Assembly (NCBI GenBank): GCA_028687035.1
Contig: JAQUAX010000013.1
Coordinates: 57,290-121,289, forward strand
DNA length: 64,000 nucleotides
Reading direction: 5' to 3'
Source of the DNA: Dechloromonas sp.
GTDB lineage: Bacteria; Pseudomonadota; Gammaproteobacteria; Burkholderiales; Rhodocyclaceae
The stretch's first letter is position 1. Each line of letters begins with the position of its first letter. This document shows positions 18,663 through 27,540 of the stretch, one piece after another. The position numbers were made by a program, and so were the translations under genes. The notes beneath the pieces are model-generated. The model ran no database searches. It was not told the origin of the DNA and was given only the letters and a program-made list of their open reading frames with translations.

Positions 18663-19808
18663 TCAGTGCGCCGCCGGCTCGATGCGCAGCAGGCGGCCCT
18701 CGGCCTCGTCGGTCAGCAGGTAAAGCAGGCCGTCCGGCCCCTGGCGGACGTCGCGGATGCGTCCGTAGGCGTCCTTCAGCAGCCGCTCCTCGTGCACGAC
18801 GCGCTCGCCGTCGAGCTCCAGCCGGACCAGCATCCGGTACTCCAGCGCGCCGACGAACAGGTTGCCGCGCCAGCCGGGAAAGCGCTCGCCGGTATAGAAA
18901 GCCATGCCGGACGGCGCGATCGACGGCGTCCATTGATGGACCGGCTGCTCCAGGCCGGGCTGCGCGGTGCCGACGCCGATCCGGGTGCCAATGCCGTAAT
19001 TGACGCCATAGGTGATCACCGGCCAGCCGTAGTTGCGTCCGGCGCGGACGACGTTGATCTCGTCGCCGCCCTGCGGCCCGTGCTCGTGCGTCCATAGTTC
19101 GCCGGTCGCCGGGTGCAGCGCGGCGCCCTGCATCGAGCGATGGCCGAGGCTGAAGATTTCCGGCCGCGTCCCGGCCCGGCCGGCCCACGGGTTGTCGTCC
19201 GGCACGCCGCCGTCGTCGCGCAGGCGGACGACCTTGCCGGCCAGGTCGCCGCGCTGCTGGGCGCGCGCCATGTCGCCACGGTCGCCCTGGGTCACGTACA
19301 GCATGCCGTCGCGGCCGAACACCAGGCGCGAGCCGAAATGGACGCCGGCCCCCGATTTCGGCTGCTGGCGGTAGATCACCCGCAGGTCCTCGAGGCGGTC
19401 GCCGCGCGCGTCGGACACCCAGCGGCCGCGCGCCACCTCGGTGCCGGCGCCGCCCGGGCCGGCCCCCGCGTAGGACAGGTAGATCCAGCCGTTGTCGGCG
19501 AAGCGCGGATGCAGCGCGATGTCGAGCAGGCCGCCCTGCCCGACCGCAGCGACCGGCGGCGTCCCGGCCACCGGCCGCGGATCGGGCCGGCCGTCGCGGC
19601 CGAGCACGCGCAGCCGGCCCGGCCGCTCGCTGACCAGCATGCGCCCGTCCGGCAGGAAAGCCAGGCTCCACGGATGCTCCAGCCCGGCGGCCAGCGTGAC
19701 GACGCGGAAACGTGCGCGTTCGCTGTGCACCGCCTGCTGCGCCGCGACCGGGCCGGCCAGCGTCAGGACCAGGGCCAGTCCGGCCCGCATCGCAAATTCC
19801 AGTCTCAT
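18663..19808 (-). CDS. PQQ-dependent soluble aldose sugar dehydrogenase (Asd/YliI family)
   Basis: 381 residues: signal peptide (about 1-23), then a six-bladed propeller of the soluble glucose dehydrogenase type. Recognisable segments are LEHPWSLAFLPDGRMLVSERPG, QGGLLDIALHP, GHRSMQGAALHP, ELWTHEHGPQGGDEIN and YGWPVITYG; the His of GHR and the EHGPQGGDE segment belong to the PQQ/calcium site in this family. It would oxidise aldose sugars in the periplasm. The ATG at 19808 follows GGAGGAGACGACAAG. It is convergent with the cytochrome c gene; an imperfect terminator-like hairpin (18636-18660, seven-bp stem) lies between them. Confidence 0.9.
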   Translation of the reverse strand: MRLEFAMRAGLALVLTLAGPVAAQQAVHSERARFRVVTLAAGLEHPWSLAFLPDGRMLVSERPGRLRVLGRDGRPDPRPVAGTPPVAAVGQGGLLDIALHPRFADNGWIYLSYAGAGPGGAGTEVARGRWVSDARGDRLEDLRVIYRQQPKSGAGVHFGSRLVFGRDGMLYVTQGDRGDMARAQQRGDLAGKVVRLRDDGGVPDDNPWAGRAGTRPEIFSLGHRSMQGAALHPATGELWTHEHGPQGGDEINVVRAGRNYGWPVITYGVNYGIGTRIGVGTAQPGLEQPVHQWTPSIAPSGMAFYTGERFPGWRGNLFVGALEYRMLVRLELDGERVVHEERLLKDAYGRIRDVRQGPDGLLYLLTDEAEGRLLRIEPAAH

Positions 19809-19899
19809 CTTGTCGTCTCCTCCGGGGATCGTGCATCGATCGACACGAACAGCCGATGTAATGGCATCATGCAGCCATCGCCAGGTCAAGGAGTCGCCC

Positions 19900-22539
19900 A
19901 TGCCGGACCAGGACCGCCCGCCCCCCGTCGGCAACACGCCGCAGCAACGCCTCCGCCCCTGGCTGAGGCTGCTGCCGGCCGTCGTTCTGGTCGCCGGCCT
20001 GGGCATCACCTGGCTGCTGACCGAGCAGCTGCAGCGCAAGAGCCTGCAGGCCGAACGCCTGGAACTGGAAATCCGCACCGACGAGATCCTCGGCGGCCTG
20101 GAGCGGCGGCTGGCCGCCAACGGCGAGATCCTGCGCGGCGTCGCCGGGCTTTTTTCGTCCAGCGACACGGTCGACCGCGACGAATTCCGGACCTACGTCG
20201 AAACCCTGGAACTGCCGCTGTATTTCCCGGGCATCCAGGCCATCGGCTACGTCAGCCTGGTCCCGGGCCGTCAGCGCAGCGCCTTCATCGACGCCCACCG
20301 CCACGATTTCCCGGAATTCGGCATTTTCCCGCCGGGCGAGCGCGACCGCTACGCGCCGGTGACCTTCGTCGAGCCGATGGACCAGCGCAACATGCGTGTC
20401 ATCGGCTTCGACATGATGACCGAGCCGGTGCGCTTCACGGCCGCCGAACGGGCCCGCGACGAAGGCGTCGCGATCATCACCGACAAGCTGACGCTGCGCC
20501 AGGAAAGCGGGCCGGACGTCCAGGCCGGCATCATCTGCTTCGTCCCTGTTTACCGGGCCGGGCTGCCGCTGCAGGGGCCGGAACAGCGCCGCGCGGCGCT
20601 GGTCGGCTGGGCCTACGCGGCACTGCGCGTCGGCGACCTGGTCAATGCCTACCTGGCCAACGAGTACGCCGAGATGTCGAAGCGGGTCCGGATCCGGCTG
20701 TTCGCCGACTGGTCGGTCGCGCCGGCCGGCCTGATGTTCGACTCGCACCCCGAGCTGGACCCGGAAGCCGCCCAGCCGCTGACCCGGCTGGTCGCCGTCG
20801 ACGGTCGCCGGTGGACGCTGCAGCTGACGCCGCTGGCGCCGCTGACCGGCAAGCGCTCGGCCAGCGACGGCGACCGCATCGTCGCGATCGCCGGTACGCT
20901 GCTCAGCCTGCTGCTCGCCTTCGGCATCCGGGCGTCGGGACGCCACAAGGAGCGCGTCGAGGCGGCACTGGCCGAAACGCAGGCCGCGAACCGGCGCCTG
21001 GCCGACCGCGAGGCGTGGCTGCGCGGCATCTACGACACGGCCAGCGTCGGCATCTTCCTGATGCGCCCGGACGGCCGCATCGTCGAGGCGAACGACCGCT
21101 TCGCCCGGCTCTTCGGGCTGGACCCGGCCAAGGCGGTCGGCAGCAGCTACTTCTCGCTGATGCCGGCCGGCGAAATCATCGCGACGCGCGAGCGGATGGC
21201 CGGCCTGATTGAAGGCACGCTGCCCGAGGCGGCAATCGACCGCCTGTACTGGCGCGACGACCACAGCGTGTTCTGGGGCCACACCCAGGCCCGCGCGCTG
21301 TACGGTGCCCGCGGCGACCTGCTCGGCATCGTCGGCGTCGTCGAGGACATTTCCGTCCGCAAGCGGATGGAGGAGGAACTGCGCCAGCACCACGACGAAC
21401 TCGAACGCCTGGTCGAGGAGCGCAGCGCCGAACTGCGGGCTTCCGAAGGCAAGTACCGGGCGCTGGTCGAGCAGTCGCTGGCCGGCGTGTTCATCTGCCA
21501 GCATGGCCGGCTGACCTACGCCAACCCGGCGCTGGCCCGGATCTACGGTTACGCCAGTCCGGCCGACATGATCGGCCGCCTCGGCCTCGGCGACCTCGCC
21601 CGGGCCGACGAGCAGCCCCGGCTGTTCGGCGCGCTGGACGGGCTGAGCGAAGCGGTCGACCGCGAAGTCCGGCTCGATTTCTCCGGCCTGCGCCGCGACG
21701 GCCACCCGCTCGAACTCGAACTGCAGGTCCGCGGCTTCACCTACCAGCGCGCGCCGGCAATCATCGGCATCCTGCTCGACGTCAGCGAGCGCAAGGCAGC
21801 CGAGGCGGCGCAGGCGCTGGCGCTGGAAACGGCGGAATACCTGTCGCGGCTGAAGAGCGAATTCATCAACAACGTCAGCCACGAACTGCGCACACCGCTC
21901 AACGGCATCCTCGGCCTGGCCCGGATCGGCCAGCGCGGCCGCGACCCGGCGCGGGCGCCGGAACTGTTCACCGGCATCGTCGAATCCGGCGAAAAGCTGC
22001 TCGCCATCGTCCAGGACGTGCTCGACTTCTCCGACCTGCAACAGGGACAGCTGCAGATCGACGCGCAGCCCTGCGACCTCGCCGCGCTGCTCGACCGGCA
22101 TGCCGACACGGCGCGCCGGCTGGCGCTGGCCCGACAGGTCGAATTCGCCGAACAGCGCGATCCCGGCCTGCCCGAACGCTGCACGCTCGACGCCCGGCGG
22201 GTCGGCCAGGTGCTCGACAACCTGCTGTCGAACGCCGTCAAATTCACGCCGCCGGGCGGCCGGGTGGCGCTGCACAGCGAACGCCGGCCCGACGGCCTGC
22301 GTTTCGTCGTCGAGGATACGGGCGTCGGCATCGCGCCCGAACAGCAGGCCCACCTTTTCCACCCGTTCGAGCAGGGCGACGGCAGCACCACCCGGCGCTT
22401 CGGCGGCACCGGGCTGGGCCTGGCGATCTGCCACCGGCTGGCGGAGGCGATGGGCGCTTCGCTCGCGGTCGACAGCACGCCGGGGCACGGCTCTCGTTTT
22501 ACTTTCGTCATACCTTTGGCCCCGGAAACGACGCGGTGA
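19900..22539 (+). CDS. CHASE-domain sensor histidine kinase with two PAS domains
   Basis: 879 residues. First membrane segment about 24-44, a periplasmic CHASE domain (about 60-300, with GIQAIGY and MDQRNMRVIGFDM), second membrane segment about 325-345, PAS (about 370-490), coiled coil, PAS (about 510-630), then HisKA with H661 (NNVSHELRTPLNG) and an ATPase domain ([22 protein letters not shown]) at the C-terminus. There is no receiver domain and no regulator next door. The ATG at 19900 has AAGGAG six bases upstream. Its stop codon lies in the stem of a convergent hairpin. Ligand unknown. Confidence 0.92.
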   Translation: MPDQDRPPPVGNTPQQRLRPWLRLLPAVVLVAGLGITWLLTEQLQRKSLQAERLELEIRTDEILGGLERRLAANGEILRGVAGLFSSSDTVDRDEFRTYVETLELPLYFPGIQAIGYVSLVPGRQRSAFIDAHRHDFPEFGIFPPGERDRYAPVTFVEPMDQRNMRVIGFDMMTEPVRFTAAERARDEGVAIITDKLTLRQESGPDVQAGIICFVPVYRAGLPLQGPEQRRAALVGWAYAALRVGDLVNAYLANEYAEMSKRVRIRLFADWSVAPAGLMFDSHPELDPEAAQPLTRLVAVDGRRWTLQLTPLAPLTGKRSASDGDRIVAIAGTLLSLLLAFGIRASGRHKERVEAALAETQAANRRLADREAWLRGIYDTASVGIFLMRPDGRIVEANDRFARLFGLDPAKAVGSSYFSLMPAGEIIATRERMAGLIEGTLPEAAIDRLYWRDDHSVFWGHTQARALYGARGDLLGIVGVVEDISVRKRMEEELRQHHDELERLVEERSAELRASEGKYRALVEQSLAGVFICQHGRLTYANPALARIYGYASPADMIGRLGLGDLARADEQPRLFGALDGLSEAVDREVRLDFSGLRRDGHPLELELQVRGFTYQRAPAIIGILLDVSERKAAEAAQALALETAEYLSRLKSEFINNVSHELRTPLNGILGLARIGQRGRDPARAPELFTGIVESGEKLLAIVQDVLDFSDLQQGQLQIDAQPCDLAALLDRHADTARRLALARQVEFAEQRDPGLPERCTLDARRVGQVLDNLLSNAVKFTPPGGRVALHSERRPDGLRFVVEDTGVGIAPEQQAHLFHPFEQGDGSTTRRFGGTGLGLAICHRLAEAMGASLAVDSTPGHGSRFTFVIPLAPETTR

Positions 22540-22557
22540 ACACCGTTCACCGCGTCG
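22529..22557. terminator. long hairpin at a convergent gene junction, possible bidirectional terminator
   Basis: CGACGCGGTGAAC-ACC-GTTCACCGCGTCG, a perfect 13-bp stem with a three-base loop. It covers the end of the sensor kinase gene and lies just past the end of the cytochrome b561 gene. There is no T run on either side, so termination strength is uncertain. Confidence 0.55.
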
Positions 22558-22561
22558 AAAC

Positions 22562-22587
22562 GGAACAGGTGTTCAGTTCCTGAACAG
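22562..22587 (-). repeat. 26-bp palindromic element, copy 2
   Basis: Read on the minus strand this is the same element as 16065-16090 with two substitutions. Here it overlaps the last codons of the cytochrome b561 gene rather than an upstream region, and no sigma-54 site is adjacent. It also contains GAAC-ACCT-GTTC, matching copy 1. Confidence 0.7.
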
Positions 22588-23100
22588 CTTGCCGGGCAAC
22601 ATCCGGCCCAGCGTGCCGTCGCGACGCAGCGCATGCCGCAGTGCGCCGGCCACGTGCAGCGCGACCAGGCCGGCGCCGGACCAGACGAAAATCTGGTGCG
22701 CCTGCTTGCACAGCGCATTGAGTTCCGGGTCCGGGCCGCCGATCCGCGGCAGTTCGACGCCGAAGAACTTCACCGGATACGGCCCGAAGGCCGAGGCCAG
22801 GTAGCCGGCCAGCGGCGCCAGCAGCAGGAAGGCGTACAGCAGGTGATGGACGGCGGTCGCCAGCTTCTTTTCGCCGCCCTGCTGCAGCGACGGCGGCGGC
22901 GGATGCCCGGCCCGCCAGGCCAGACGGAGCACCAGCAGACCCAGCGCGAGCAGGCCGAGCGACTTGTGCAGCCCGTAGGCGGCGCTGCGCTCGGCGCCTT
23001 TCGGCAGATCGACCATGGTCCAGCCGAGCCACAACAGCCACAGCACGACGGCGGCCTGGACCCAGTGCAGCGCGATCGCGGGGAAGGTGTAGCGCTTCAT
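22573..23100 (-). CDS. cytochrome b561-type membrane protein
   Basis: 175 residues with four membrane segments (about 9-28, 44-62, 86-106, 138-160). Haem-ligand histidines are visible in ALHW (H12), LHKSL (H45) and near HQIFVWSG and LHVAG. Such proteins move electrons between periplasmic donors and quinone. The start overlaps the end of the beta-propeller gene (ATGA), so it is the last gene of the sigma-54-driven cytochrome/XoxJ operon; a role in draining electrons from PQQ enzymes is inference. Confidence 0.88.
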   Translation of the reverse strand: MKRYTFPAIALHWVQAAVVLWLLWLGWTMVDLPKGAERSAAYGLHKSLGLLALGLLVLRLAWRAGHPPPPSLQQGGEKKLATAVHHLLYAFLLLAPLAGYLASAFGPYPVKFFGVELPRIGGPDPELNALCKQAHQIFVWSGAGLVALHVAGALRHALRRDGTLGRMLPGKLFRN

Positions 23101-24026
23101 CGGACGGCCACGCCCCACGGCAGTTCGCCGACCTCGATCTCGCCGAGGGCCTCGAGGCGCCCGGTATCGATCACCGAAACGCTGTTCGAGCGCCCGTTGG
23201 CGACGTAGAGCCGGGCCCCGTCCGGGGTCAGCGCCATATTCCATGGCCGCTTGCCGACCGGGATCGTCGCGACGACGGCATGGCTCGCGGTGTCGATCGC
23301 CATCACCGACGCGCCGCGCCCGTTGGAAACGAAAACCCGCTTGCCGTCCGGGTGCACCGCGACGCCGTTCGGGTATTCGCCGGCCGCGATCTCCGCGACG
23401 ACGCGACGCCCGGCGACGTCGATCGCATAGACCTTGCCGGCCAGTTCGCAGGCGACGTAGGCGCGGCTGCCGTCGGGCAGGAAGGCGATGCCGCGCGGCC
23501 GCTTGCCGACCGCGACGCTGGCCACCTGGCGGCGGGCCGCGACGTCGATCACATCGACCTGCTCGGCCTCCTCGGCGCTGACGTACAGCCAGCGCCCGTC
23601 CGGGCTGAACACCGCGTGCTCCGGGTTCCGGCCGTGGACCTTGATGCGCGCCAGTTCGCGCCCTTCCGGCGCGGCCAGCAGCACGACGCTGTTGTCGTCC
23701 TCGACGGCGACGGCGAGCAGTTTGCCGTCGGCCGACAGGCTGACGCCCTCCGGCGAATCGCCGACCCGCACGCGGTTCACGGCGCCGCCGACCGGATCGA
23801 CGATGAGCAGGCTGCCGGTCTTGCCGTCGGTCAAATAGAGCCGACCGGCGCCGGCGGCAATGCCGCGCGGCCGCTCGCCGACGGGCAGGTCGCGCAGGCG
23901 GCGGTCGGTCGCCGTGTCGATGACGCTGACGCTGGCGGATTTCTCATTGGGCACGTAGGCCAGCGGGCCGGCCGCCGCCGGCAGCGCGACGGCCAGCGCG
24001 GCGATCAACAGGGAAAGACGACGCAT
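23097..24026 (-). CDS. PQQ-dependent catabolism-associated YVTN beta-propeller protein
   Basis: 309 residues: signal peptide (1-19) followed by seven similar repeats of about 42 residues, each with a V(I/M)DxA strand and a G(x)RPxGIA turn. Matches the beta-propeller family found in PQQ alcohol-oxidation clusters. Function unknown; it probably acts as a periplasmic binding or scaffold protein. It follows the XoxJ-like gene by 10 bp. Confidence 0.87.
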   Translation of the reverse strand: MRRLSLLIAALAVALPAAAGPLAYVPNEKSASVSVIDTATDRRLRDLPVGERPRGIAAGAGRLYLTDGKTGSLLIVDPVGGAVNRVRVGDSPEGVSLSADGKLLAVAVEDDNSVVLLAAPEGRELARIKVHGRNPEHAVFSPDGRWLYVSAEEAEQVDVIDVAARRQVASVAVGKRPRGIAFLPDGSRAYVACELAGKVYAIDVAGRRVVAEIAAGEYPNGVAVHPDGKRVFVSNGRGASVMAIDTASHAVVATIPVGKRPWNMALTPDGARLYVANGRSNSVSVIDTGRLEALGEIEVGELPWGVAVR

Positions 24027-24036
24027 CGCGGCGACC

Positions 24037-24882
24037 TCAGGCGGGCTGGTGGGAAATGCCGTGCTTGCGGAAGATGCCGGCCAGCGTGCCGTCTTCCTTC
24101 AGCTCGGCGAGGGCCCTGGCGATCGCTTCCGCGAGCTCCGCGTCCTCGACCTTGACCGCCATGCCGAGCGGCCAGCCTTCGATCTTCAGTTCGGCGAGCT
24201 GCGGGCGTTCGAGCACGAAACCCTCCTTGCCGCGCAGCGCCGCCTCGAGTTCGGCGCGCGGCGCCAGCACCGCGGCCACCCGGCCGTCGGCCAGGCCGTT
24301 GGCGGCATCGGCGACCGTCTTGAAATGCACGACGTTGTCGCGCAACCGGCCGTTCATGACGCCGAGCAGGAAGGAGTCGGCCAGCGTCGCCGTCTCGACG
24401 CCGACCTTCTCGCGCGTGAAGATTTCCAGCGCGACCGCGGCCGATCCGGACAGCGCCGGAACGCGCTGCGGATTGCGGGCCAGCGCCAGCGTCTCGCGAT
24501 GGTAGGCGCCGAAGATGCGGACCTTGTCGTTGGCCTTGGCCAGGTGCTCGTCGACGGGCACGTGCAGCATCACGTCGGCCGGCGGGGTGCCGAGGTAATG
24601 GCCTTTCCAGACCATGTTGCGCAGGTCGTCGTTCATGTCCTCGTCGGCGTTGTAGCCGACGACTTCCGGCGCCAGGCCGAGGCGGGCGGCAATCGCCCGG
24701 CCGAGGTCGGCGTCGATGCCCTTGCCGCCGGCCATCGAATACGGCGGAAAATCGTTGTACACCGCGATGCGCAGCCGGCCGCGCTCGCGAACCGCGGCCA
24801 GGCCGTCGGCCTGTGCCGGCAGCGCGGCAGCCAGCGGGGCGGCGGCCAGGAATTTCAGCCAGAGGCGGCGATCAGTCTTCAT
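24037..24882 (-). CDS. xoxJ: quinoprotein dehydrogenase-associated periplasmic binding protein (MoxJ/XoxJ-like)
   Basis: 281 residues: signal peptide (1-26), then a type-II solute-binding fold starting RLRIAVYNDFPPYSMAGGKGIDADLGRAI with characteristic NMVWKGHYLGTPPADVMLH. Family members occur with methanol/ethanol dehydrogenases; MoxJ and XoxJ are thought to help activate the dehydrogenase apoprotein. No ABC permease or ATPase is nearby, which supports that role over transport. Its start overlaps the cytochrome gene by 11 bp. Confidence 0.88.
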   Translation of the reverse strand: MKTDRRLWLKFLAAAPLAAALPAQADGLAAVRERGRLRIAVYNDFPPYSMAGGKGIDADLGRAIAARLGLAPEVVGYNADEDMNDDLRNMVWKGHYLGTPPADVMLHVPVDEHLAKANDKVRIFGAYHRETLALARNPQRVPALSGSAAVALEIFTREKVGVETATLADSFLLGVMNGRLRDNVVHFKTVADAANGLADGRVAAVLAPRAELEAALRGKEGFVLERPQLAELKIEGWPLGMAVKVEDAELAEAIARALAELKEDGTLAGIFRKHGISHQPA

Positions 24883-25297
24883 GGACGGTCTCCAGCCAGG
24901 TGCGGATGGCCCACATCGCTTCCTGCGACAACGTGCCCTCGAACGGCGGCATGTAAACGCGGCCGTCGCGCACCGCGCCCTTGCGGATGCGCTGCAGGAA
25001 GACTTCGTCGCCCTCGTCGCCGAGCGGCAGGTAGCGCAGGTCCGGGGCGATGCCGCCGGACACCGCACCGAGGCCGTGGCAGCGGGCGCAGTTCTGGTTG
25101 AAGGCGGAATCACCGATGCGGATCGCCGTCTTGTCCTTGCGGTAGGGGTTGCTTTCCAGCCAGTCGGCCAGCGGCTTCAGCCCGGTGGTGTCGACCGCCT
25201 GCGGCACGACGTCGCCGTGGGCGATGGCTTCCGGGGCGGACACGCCGACGAACAATGCTGCGATCACGGCGGCCAGGGTTGCGAGGGGTTGCTTCAC
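24872..25297 (-). CDS. pedF: periplasmic cytochrome c-550, PedF type, second copy
   Basis: 141 residues from a GTG start preceded by AAGGAGACAAC; no ATG is available at the signal peptide (about 1-26). Haem site CARCHG near residue 70; MPPFEGTLSQEAMW carries the probable Met ligand. It is similar in layout to the copy at 6675 (SNPYRKDKTAIRIGDSAFNQ versus the matching segment there) and is probably the electron acceptor for the lanthanide-type enzyme, since it shares sigma-54 control and is followed by xoxJ. First gene of a four-gene operon. Confidence 0.88.
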   Translation of the reverse strand: MKQPLATLAAVIAALFVGVSAPEAIAHGDVVPQAVDTTGLKPLADWLESNPYRKDKTAIRIGDSAFNQNCARCHGLGAVSGGIAPDLRYLPLGDEGDEVFLQRIRKGAVRDGRVYMPPFEGTLSQEAMWAIRTWLETVHED

Positions 25298-25339
25298 GTT
25301 GTCTCCTTGTTCGAATTGAGTTGCCAGTGGCGACCCGTC

Positions 25340-25356
25340 TGCAAGGCCCGTGCCAA
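25340..25356 (-). promoter_or_regulatory. sigma-54 (-24/-12) promoter of the cytochrome/XoxJ operon
   Basis: On the minus strand TTGGCACGGGCCTTGCA, essentially consensus, 43 bp upstream of the GTG start. It is almost the same sequence as the site at 2881-2897 (TTGGCACGGGGCTTGCA). Confidence 0.85.
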
Positions 25357-25417
25357 AGCATGCCGCCCTCCCTCCGGCAGCCTGCGGTGCATTATTGTTG
25401 GCGGAACGGGAACTTCC

Positions 25418-25434
25418 TGGCACGCCAATTGCTC
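25418..25434 (+). promoter_or_regulatory. sigma-54 (-24/-12) promoter of the AcoR-like regulator gene
   Basis: TGGCACGCCAATTGCTC with ten bases between GG and GC, 103 bp upstream of the start codon and divergent from the site at 25340. Implies that the activator gene is itself RpoN-dependent, possibly self-activated. Confidence 0.8.
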
Positions 25435-25536
25435 ATATCCGGCAGGCAGTGCCCCGTGCGTTGCTAATAAAAAGTGCAGGTGCTACGTTATGGAACAACA
25501 TAAAAAAGACAAGAATCTGGGACCCCCGGAGGAGAG

Positions 25537-27540
25537 ATGGGACAAATTCACCTGTTGGCCGAAGTCCATGGCCAACGCCTGGATCAGGCCAGGCAACTGT
25601 TTTTCGAACGCGGGGCGACGCCCGAAGGGCTGATCGACCCGGTCATCATCCGCTCGTGGGAGCGCTGCCGGCGTTTCGGGGTCGGCGAAGGCCCCTACCT
25701 GCCGGTCGCCGAATCCCTCGACCGGATCGCGCTGAAGACGGAACAGGATCGCAACCGCTACCTGCTGCAACAGGGCCGGCCGATCATGGAGCACGTCTAT
25801 GAGCAGATCCGCGAATCCGGCAGCATGGTCATCCTGGCCGACGCCAACGGCCTGCTGCTGGAAACCGTCGGCGATCCCGACTTCGTCGACCGGGCCGACC
25901 GCATCGCGCTGTCGGCCGGCGCGTCGTGGGACGAGAACCAGCGCGGGACCAACGCAATCGGCACCGCGCTGTCCGAGGAAACGCCGGTCGCCGTGCTCGG
26001 CGGCGAGCACTTCCTGCAGCGCAACGCCTTCCTGACCTGCTGTGCGAGCCCGATCTTCGGGCCGGACGGCCGGCTGATCGGCGTCCTCGACATTTCCGGC
26101 GACTACCGCAGCCACCAGAGCCACACGCTCGGCCTGGTCCGGCTGTCGTCGGCCATCGTCGAGAAGCGGCTGTTCGAATCGATCCACGCCCGCGACATCC
26201 TGGTCTGCTTCCACGGCCGCGCCGACTATCTCGGCAGCCCCAAGGAAGGCCTGGCCGCGGTGACGGCGGATGGCCAGGTGCTGGCGATCAACCGCAACGG
26301 CACCGAGATCCTCGGCATCCGCGCGGTCGACGCGATCCGCCGCGACTTTTCGATGGTCTTCGAAAACAGCCTCGCTTCGCTCGTCGACCGCCTGCGCGCC
26401 AACCCGCAGGCCAGCTGCGAAATCCGCGTCAACGGCCGGACCGTGCATGTGCAGTTGCGCGGCCAGCTGCCGCCGGTCGCCGTCGCCGGCCGCGTCTATG
26501 ACGAGCTGCCGGTCCCGCGCCCGGCGGCGCCGCGTGCCGAGCCGGCGACGGCCCGGCCGACGCTGACGCTCGATACGCTGAACACCGGCGACGCCCGGCT
26601 GCAGGCGGCGATCGACCGCGCCCGCCGCATCCTCGGGCGCGACATCCCGATGATGATCCAGGGCGAATCCGGCGCCGGCAAGGAGATGTTCGCCAAGGCC
26701 TTCCACAACAGCGGCCCGCGCCGCGACGGCCCCTTCGTCGCGCTGAACTGCGCGTCGATCCCGGAGACCCTGATCGAGTCCGAACTGTTCGGCTATCAGG
26801 GCGGCGCCTTCACCGGCGCGCGCAAGGAAGGCGCCCCCGGCAAGATCCAGCAGGCGCACGGCGGCACGCTGTTCCTCGACGAAATCGGCGACATGCCGCT
26901 GAACCTGCAGGCCCGCCTGTTGCGCGTACTGCAGGAGCGCAGCGTGACGCCGCTGGGCAGCACGCGGGCGATCCAGGTCGATATCTCGCTGGTCTGCGCG
27001 ACGCACCGCAAGCTGCGCGAGGAAGTCGCCCGCGGCAGTTTCCGCGAGGACCTGTACTACCGGCTGAACGGCCTGGCCGTGACGCTGCCGGCGCTGCGCG
27101 AGCGCAGCGACATCCGCGCCCTGGTCGCCAAGCTGGTCGCCGCCGAGGCCGGCGGGCGCGAACCGCCGGCCCGCTTCACCGAGGCCGCGCTGCGCGCGAT
27201 CGAGCAGTACGGCTGGCCCGGCAACATCCGCCAACTGTTCAACGTCGTCCGCGTCGCGATCGCGCTGCTCGACGACGGCGAATCGCTGATCGACGAAAGC
27301 CACCTGCCGGAGGAATTGTTCGAGGCGCCCTTCCCGTCCGCCGCAGCGGCGGCATCGCCGCTGCCGAACGATCCGTGGGCGGCGGCACCGCCGGAATGCC
27401 CGGCCGGCAGTCTCGAGGAAATAAGCCGCCAGGCCGCGCTGCGCACGCTGGAGGCAGCCGGCGGCAACATCTCGGCGGCGGCCCGCCAGCTCGGCATCAG
27501 CCGCAACACGCTGTACCGCAAGCTGGGGCGGAGCGGTTAA
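25537..27540 (+). CDS. sigma-54-dependent activator, AcoR family
   Basis: 667 residues. An N-terminal GAF-type sensor (about 80-215; NQRGTNAIGTAL is an AcoR hallmark) and a PAS-like segment (about 225-310) precede the AAA+ domain (about 345-580) with Walker A GESGAGKE, the sigma-54 contact loop GAFTGA, Walker B LFLDEIGD and the arginine-finger segment FREDLYYRLN. A Fis-type helix-turn-helix ends the protein (AARQLGISRNTLYRKL). It opens RpoN promoters in response to an alcohol- or aldehyde-level metabolite. As the only such activator in the window, next to two of five sigma-54 sites, it is the best candidate to drive all of them. The start follows GGAGGAGAG. Confidence 0.93.
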   Translation: MGQIHLLAEVHGQRLDQARQLFFERGATPEGLIDPVIIRSWERCRRFGVGEGPYLPVAESLDRIALKTEQDRNRYLLQQGRPIMEHVYEQIRESGSMVILADANGLLLETVGDPDFVDRADRIALSAGASWDENQRGTNAIGTALSEETPVAVLGGEHFLQRNAFLTCCASPIFGPDGRLIGVLDISGDYRSHQSHTLGLVRLSSAIVEKRLFESIHARDILVCFHGRADYLGSPKEGLAAVTADGQVLAINRNGTEILGIRAVDAIRRDFSMVFENSLASLVDRLRANPQASCEIRVNGRTVHVQLRGQLPPVAVAGRVYDELPVPRPAAPRAEPATARPTLTLDTLNTGDARLQAAIDRARRILGRDIPMMIQGESGAGKEMFAKAFHNSGPRRDGPFVALNCASIPETLIESELFGYQGGAFTGARKEGAPGKIQQAHGGTLFLDEIGDMPLNLQARLLRVLQERSVTPLGSTRAIQVDISLVCATHRKLREEVARGSFREDLYYRLNGLAVTLPALRERSDIRALVAKLVAAEAGGREPPARFTEAALRAIEQYGWPGNIRQLFNVVRVAIALLDDGESLIDESHLPEELFEAPFPSAAAAASPLPNDPWAAAPPECPAGSLEEISRQAALRTLEAAGGNISAAARQLGISRNTLYRKLGRSG

